Source: Arenicola marina (lineage: Eukaryota > Annelida > Polychaeta > Arenicolidae). From it: a DNA stretch of 64,000 bases. Position numbers and translations under genes: made by a program. Positions 59,560 to 64,000 of this stretch are shown in pieces (positions within the stretch are counted from its first letter, which is position 1; each line of letters opens with the position of its first letter). The notes below the pieces were generated by a model, which had not been told where the DNA came from, did not search any database, and saw only the letters and a program-made list of their open reading frames with translations. Where the stretch lies: contig OZ025263.1 of assembly GCA_964019135.1 (NCBI GenBank), forward strand, positions 23,187,639 through 23,251,638, read 5' to 3'.

Positions 59560-60660
59560 TAGCATATTTAGTTTCTTTGGTCGAGCTAATTGTGCCGATG
59601 TTAGCCCGTCTTGCTCAAGCTGTCTCCTCTGCAATGCATTGGGCAAGGCCTTATGAAAGTGAGGAAGCATAAGGTGGGGGTTCCGAGGATTGAATGTGTC
59701 GATATGAGTCCCACGGAATGGGTCTCGGACCTTACCTTCTGTGCCGTGGCGTGTGTGAGGACGTGCAGGGTCTGTCTGTGGCAGGAGGCTCGGTAGGTGC
59801 TCCACCTCACCCCCCCCCCCCCCACCGACGGATGGTCGCATGCACACTGCTGTATCCTAGAGGGTAATCCGGCAAACATATTAACAATAGAACATGGATG
59901 AAAAATAATAAATTAAAAACTAATTGATAAAGTAAACATGCGAACTGTTCTGTGTGTCAACATTGGCTGCCACAACTCCCCGTGTCCCAGTCGCGGATGG
60001 CCTCTCAGTCTCTTCGCGTACTGGTAGACTTAGCTTGTCTTCATATGCTAACATTCTAAGATGCTATCAGGCTTAGAACTGCGAAAAGTTGAATGACGTA
60101 GTACGCAACAAAAGCCCAACTGTCCCACACATTTGTCAGTTGCCCGTTTTCGTTTATAACCCGTCGCCAGCATTACTATATGTCGCACGCGTGGCTTCGT
60201 CAAGCCGTGTGCTGCGTACCGAAATGGTTCCTGCCGTTAACGTCCCGCTTCTTCACTCGGAGCACCTGAGCCACGAGATTAGCCGGCGACAGGCGAATGT
60301 CCAGGATCGTCAGGCGACCACCGAACCCGTGGAACACTAGGCGAAAGAGTGGCACAAGGGTAAACATCATTTAATATATCACAAAGTACGATAATAAAAT
60401 ACCCTTCAGACAAAAATTAAAGCATTCCAGACTTCGATATATGGTTCACGCATGTTACATTTGACACTTATATTAATTGAATTTTATTCCGTAATGACCT
60501 TCATTACTTACCTTAATTCTAATGATGCCATAAATGATTTGATGAGTTCATAAATTATTACAAACGTTAGAATTAAGTTTAAATAGATTAAAATTAAATT
60601 AAACCGTTTATGTTGATTCCATCGTAGAAAATATAGATGTATGTTCGATATCTGTTTGAG
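59560..60660 (+). repeat. Right end of block Y
   Basis: Counterpart of 34490-35595, including the preserved RVLRTEMVPAVNVPLL frame (60089-60340). A C tract lies at about 59809-59823. Homology stops at TGTTTGAG (60660). Confidence 0.65.
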
Positions 60661-61249
60661 CGGGGTTTTTGGCGTTTTTTCCCGACGTTGGCTACAGACC
60701 TCAAGACAGAGCGAGGTAGTTATCTTTGTGTTATCTCAGCCCAGATCCTTTGGATCAGTATATCAGTGCTTCGGGCCAAATGGGAAATTCGTTTCCGCCA
60801 AATGCTGTAATGCTTTGACTTATTCGAGCCGAAAATACAGCACCTTAAAACTACTCTGAGGGAAAGACCTGTGCAGAGGTAATGTCGAGTGGCTACCTCT
60901 CCTGATGTATTCTGAGTGCATGTTGTCCTCAGACTTGATGAAGTACGGCAGAACATCTTTGAAACCACACGTGATCGCGCCTACATGGGCCCAGCTGTCG
61001 CAGTCTACGTCTGACGACTGCCAATTAGGAAAAGTAGGTAGTATATGTTACTGATGCCTATGAGACATTTACTGGAAGGCCACATTCTGATCTGCAATTA
61101 AATTGGGAGGGCGTTTATTCATATGAAAACTAGAGTGCGACAACTTACCCCTTAGATAAACATATGTGAACAGAGCTAGATATATTTCATCAACGTTGTC
61201 ACATGAGATGCAGTACAAATATATATGTATATATGTAAAACAACATTGT
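60661..61249. other. Intergenic, nothing recognised
   Basis: Unique sequence between block Y and the upstream block of copy 6. Small frames on both strands show no known domain. Confidence 0.45.
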
Positions 61250-61571
61250 GATGTGGATCCTAATTTGTTATAGTGCACACATTCTCTTATCGCCATTTTA
61301 GCACTACACGTAATTAAGGCGCCATATGACAGCTGTTAACTGATTACCTGAAACGGTGATTTGTTTCATCGCGGTATTTGGTGTCGGACACCGTGAAAAA
61401 ATATCCGAAATGGACGGATAGTAATTGCTATATTAGTAATTTACATATAACTAGCTAGACGTTAGATTCTCGGTGAAATCGGAATATATGCGTGAGAATC
61501 AGTTTCCTCGCGAGGGTCCTCGCCGATATACATTCTTTGCGTACAACCATTTTGTGGCAGACGTTGTCACA
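61250..61571 (+). promoter_or_regulatory. Conserved upstream block of receptor copy 6
   Basis: It carries CAGCTGTTAACTGATTACC, AAACGGTGATTTGTTTC, CCGAAATGGACGG, CGGAATATATGCGTGAGAAT and the CATTTTGTGGCAGACGTTG run before the ATG. It belongs to an unbroken gene and so is the best candidate for a working promoter besides that of copy 3. The function is inferred. Confidence 0.5.
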
Positions 61572-64000
61572 ATGAATGACGTGGTTAGTTCGTCGATCTG
61601 CGTTAGTCTTGCAGCACTTATTTTATCCGCCTGCCCGGGTGTTGTATCCAGCGCCCATCATGCCGACAGCGACGTGGTCGTTCGGCTTCCCATCTGGACA
61701 AAGTACGTCGATTTCAATCTATATACCGTGATGAAATCACTGAGCGAGATACGGCCCACACGTCAAGAGGAAGCAATTTCTGAGCAACATGACAGGGGGT
61801 GTACGCTTGCAGACGTCTACATGGTGTTGCAAAAGCGCCGCGAACCTGTATGCAGTCGCTTCGTGTATGTAAACAACGACTTGACCGTGAGAGCGAATAA
61901 GAGGTTCGCACCCTGTGGCGCTTTAACCGTTCACGATTTCACGCCACCAGAGAACATGAAGGCATTCTGGACAGTCGTTGTGGCGCCCGTATTCGGCATA
62001 AACGTTACTGTGCTGGCGCTAGCCGTTCCCCACCTGTGGCACTGCCAGTCGGTGTCCCTGGAACTGTCGGACGGTTATAACCTAGGTCAGTACTGCCCAG
62101 GGGCACTCCCCGGCGCCCTTTTCTCTAAGCTAAACTCCGTCACCGTCCGCCTACGCGGGGAGCCACGGCTTTGGGCCCACCTGGACATATCCCTTGTGTA
62201 CCAAGTCCGTGAGGTCCGAAAGTCCGGGATTGCTCCCAGCTTGCATTTCAGAGACATATTGGATCCATCTCTGAAGAAATGGGATGGAACGTTTTTGATT
62301 ACACAACTCGGACTGGTGGAAAATGACGCCGGTGTGTTTTGGGAAACTGATTACAACGCGTTCGACATGAGCGGAGGTTTATCGTCGAAGGGATATATCT
62401 ACGATTTCGTTCACATTTTGGCCAAAGTAGGTTCCATCATAACAGTCACGTCTGCCACATTCACGTGCGTGGAAGCCGTCGAGGCAGATATGATCATTAT
62501 GGACGGGCCGCTGATCCCGATGGTAACATTCAACGCTTTAGATGGTTACCTCAAAGTGCTGAGTCGGCAGAAATGTGATGACGAAGTTGACTCGGTGACT
62601 GGTCTGCGATCAACAGCTGGGGATATCACTATACAGTTGATCACACGAAACAAGCCCCATGTAGGGGTATTTGACGAGACGTTTAACGCCTCACTCTGGT
62701 TAAGCATCAACCCCGTGATTACCACCAGCCGCAACCACTACACCATTGACGTCATCAACGACACTGTCCTCGGGTTTTCCGCCAAGGGCGGTGTGCAAAT
62801 ATACGATATCAATAGCCATGGAGCACATTCCGAATATCTTAAACTGGCAATTCAGTCGCTGGTGATCACAGGGGTCAGCCACAGCGGATGTCAGCTGGGC
62901 GGGGTCTTTCTGACGCAGGGCGAGCGGTACGTTGGGGCGATCTGCAACCAGAACACCGCTCAGTTGTGGATTTCCCAATGGGGGCAGCGTGGGGTCAACG
63001 TCGGAAATACATTGCGCCTCGTGGTTAAAACCTACCGCAACCTGCGGGAAATCAGCTTCAATGGCACGCTGGGGGTCACGGAATGCGACGGGATCCTCAA
63101 CCCCTGCGTCTGGTGCAGAACGAGTTACGACTTCGATTGGCATTTTGGCGCCTGCGCTGTCGACGAACCTGCCTCGCCTTGCTTCGACCTCGTCCACGCT
63201 TGGTTCGACAACCGGCCGTGTCCCAACGGAGATTGGTCCAACTGCGGTACATGTACGATTTTCAGCATGAAACGGTACTCCGATGACGACGAAGGCCTGC
63301 AGCACAGCCTCAACGCTGAACTCACGCACAATACCTCGCTGATCGTGAATACGGTCGAAGACGTCACCTTGGCGTCGTGTGATCCGCTCAAAGATTATTA
63401 CCGGACGTTGGGCTTAATCGTGTATTCGGAGATGTGCGCCTTACTAGGATACGGGAGTAAGATTCACTTCGTGAAGGAGTCTTTTAAACAATGCCGCAGC
63501 CTCAGCGTCACCAAATCGAACGATATCCATTTCGCCGATGGGCCATGCGGCTGGATCTTCGTAACAAACACAAACAACACTTTTGCGTCGATAAATATAC
63601 GCTTCGGAAGACCTTCCCATCGCCCAATGTGCTGTGTGTACGAACTCCATTTTGAAGGTCGGGGCGATTTCTGCCCCGGGAGTGTGGAGACGGCACTCGG
63701 CTATACGTCTGAATCACGGAGCAAGGAAGGACCAAAGGGACTGTACTGGCGCTGTGCACGCATATTAACTTCCTGGGCAGGCCGAATAGACTGCCGCCCT
63801 CAATTCAATTCAACTCAAGATACCGAATGCGGTCGATTTGAAATGGATTTAATAAGTCTGGACTGGACCGTCAAACAACGGGCTCGATGCAGTTTCGTGG
63901 TAACGTATAACGCCCGGCTTCACGATCCTCCCACCTCAGCACACAGTCTCCCAGTCAGCCAAGGCGGTGACAATGAACGACTTGAGCCATGGTCCTCGTC
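61572..64000 (+). CDS. Receptor copy 6, exon 1, partial at window end
   Basis: The ATG at 61572 opens a frame that I followed by codon at 62490, 63267, 63627 and 63843 without a shift, and it is still open at 64000. It codes a signal peptide (MNDVVSSSICVSLAALILSA), the three CUB-like repeats, the Cys-rich region and the start of CTLD1 (CSFVVTYNARLHDPP). The segment near 62303-62363 differs strongly from copies 1 and 3 and has the longer length also found in copy 5. The rest of exon 1 and exon 2 lie beyond the window. Of the copies seen, this has the fewest defects. Confidence 0.88.
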   Translation, partial: MNDVVSSSICVSLAALILSACPGVVSSAHHADSDVVVRLPIWTKYVDFNLYTVMKSLSEIRPTRQEEAISEQHDRGCTLADVYMVLQKRREPVCSRFVYVNNDLTVRANKRFAPCGALTVHDFTPPENMKAFWTVVVAPVFGINVTVLALAVPHLWHCQSVSLELSDGYNLGQYCPGALPGALFSKLNSVTVRLRGEPRLWAHLDISLVYQVREVRKSGIAPSLHFRDILDPSLKKWDGTFLITQLGLVENDAGVFWETDYNAFDMSGGLSSKGYIYDFVHILAKVGSIITVTSATFTCVEAVEADMIIMDGPLIPMVTFNALDGYLKVLSRQKCDDEVDSVTGLRSTAGDITIQLITRNKPHVGVFDETFNASLWLSINPVITTSRNHYTIDVINDTVLGFSAKGGVQIYDINSHGAHSEYLKLAIQSLVITGVSHSGCQLGGVFLTQGERYVGAICNQNTAQLWISQWGQRGVNVGNTLRLVVKTYRNLREISFNGTLGVTECDGILNPCVWCRTSYDFDWHFGACAVDEPASPCFDLVHAWFDNRPCPNGDWSNCGTCTIFSMKRYSDDDEGLQHSLNAELTHNTSLIVNTVEDVTLASCDPLKDYYRTLGLIVYSEMCALLGYGSKIHFVKESFKQCRSLSVTKSNDIHFADGPCGWIFVTNTNNTFASINIRFGRPSHRPMCCVYELHFEGRGDFCPGSVETALGYTSESRSKEGPKGLYWRCARILTSWAGRIDCRPQFNSTQDTECGRFEMDLISLDWTVKQRARCSFVVTYNARLHDPPTSAHSLPVSQGGDNERLEPWSS

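Overview
This is eukaryotic, animal-type DNA. It carries very large receptor genes with extracellular CUB-like, C-type lectin, LDL-receptor class A and leucine-rich repeat domains followed by seven membrane helices. Between them lies dense non-LTR retrotransposon debris (L1-like and CR1/Jockey-like reverse transcriptases). The receptor resembles the invertebrate GRL101 / LDLa-LRR G-protein-coupled receptors, so an invertebrate metazoan is likely. The species cannot be named from this sequence.

The window is dominated by six copies of one receptor gene. Each full copy is about 2,050 codons in two giant exons, and the single coding intron interrupts the first C-type lectin domain. Copy 1 (2616-9168, minus) has one frameshift in exon 1. 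Copy 2 (9.7-17.2 kb, plus) is a wreck, split by a 3.67 kb terminal-inverted-repeat element. Copy 3 (24187-31105, plus) has fully open exons but a mutated splice donor. Copy 4 (35.6-37.2 kb, plus) is an LRR-7TM fragment. Copy 5 (49.05-55.58 kb, plus) is a full-length pseudogene. Copy 6 (61572 to the window end, plus) has a clean open exon 1.

Copies 3 and 5 belong to a segmental duplication, about 23.08-35.6 kb (block X) against 47.18-60.66 kb (block Y). It covers the upstream flank, the gene, and a 3' flank with a decayed LINE and a stray GMC-oxidoreductase exon. A third, older copy of part of that 3' flank (block W, 43.5-46.6 kb) has been split by a 1.7 kb LINE with a 12-bp target-site duplication. 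Copy 1 has the equivalent upstream and downstream flanks on the other strand. Copies 2 and 4 share a different 3' flank containing an L1-like insertion.

The remaining sequence is an inactivated transposase-domain gene at the left edge, hairpin and minisatellite repeats, and AT-rich intergenic DNA. I saw no rRNA, tRNA or CRISPR features. The likely biology is a rapidly duplicating receptor family whose copies differ most in a short ectodomain segment and are steadily broken by deletions and transposons.
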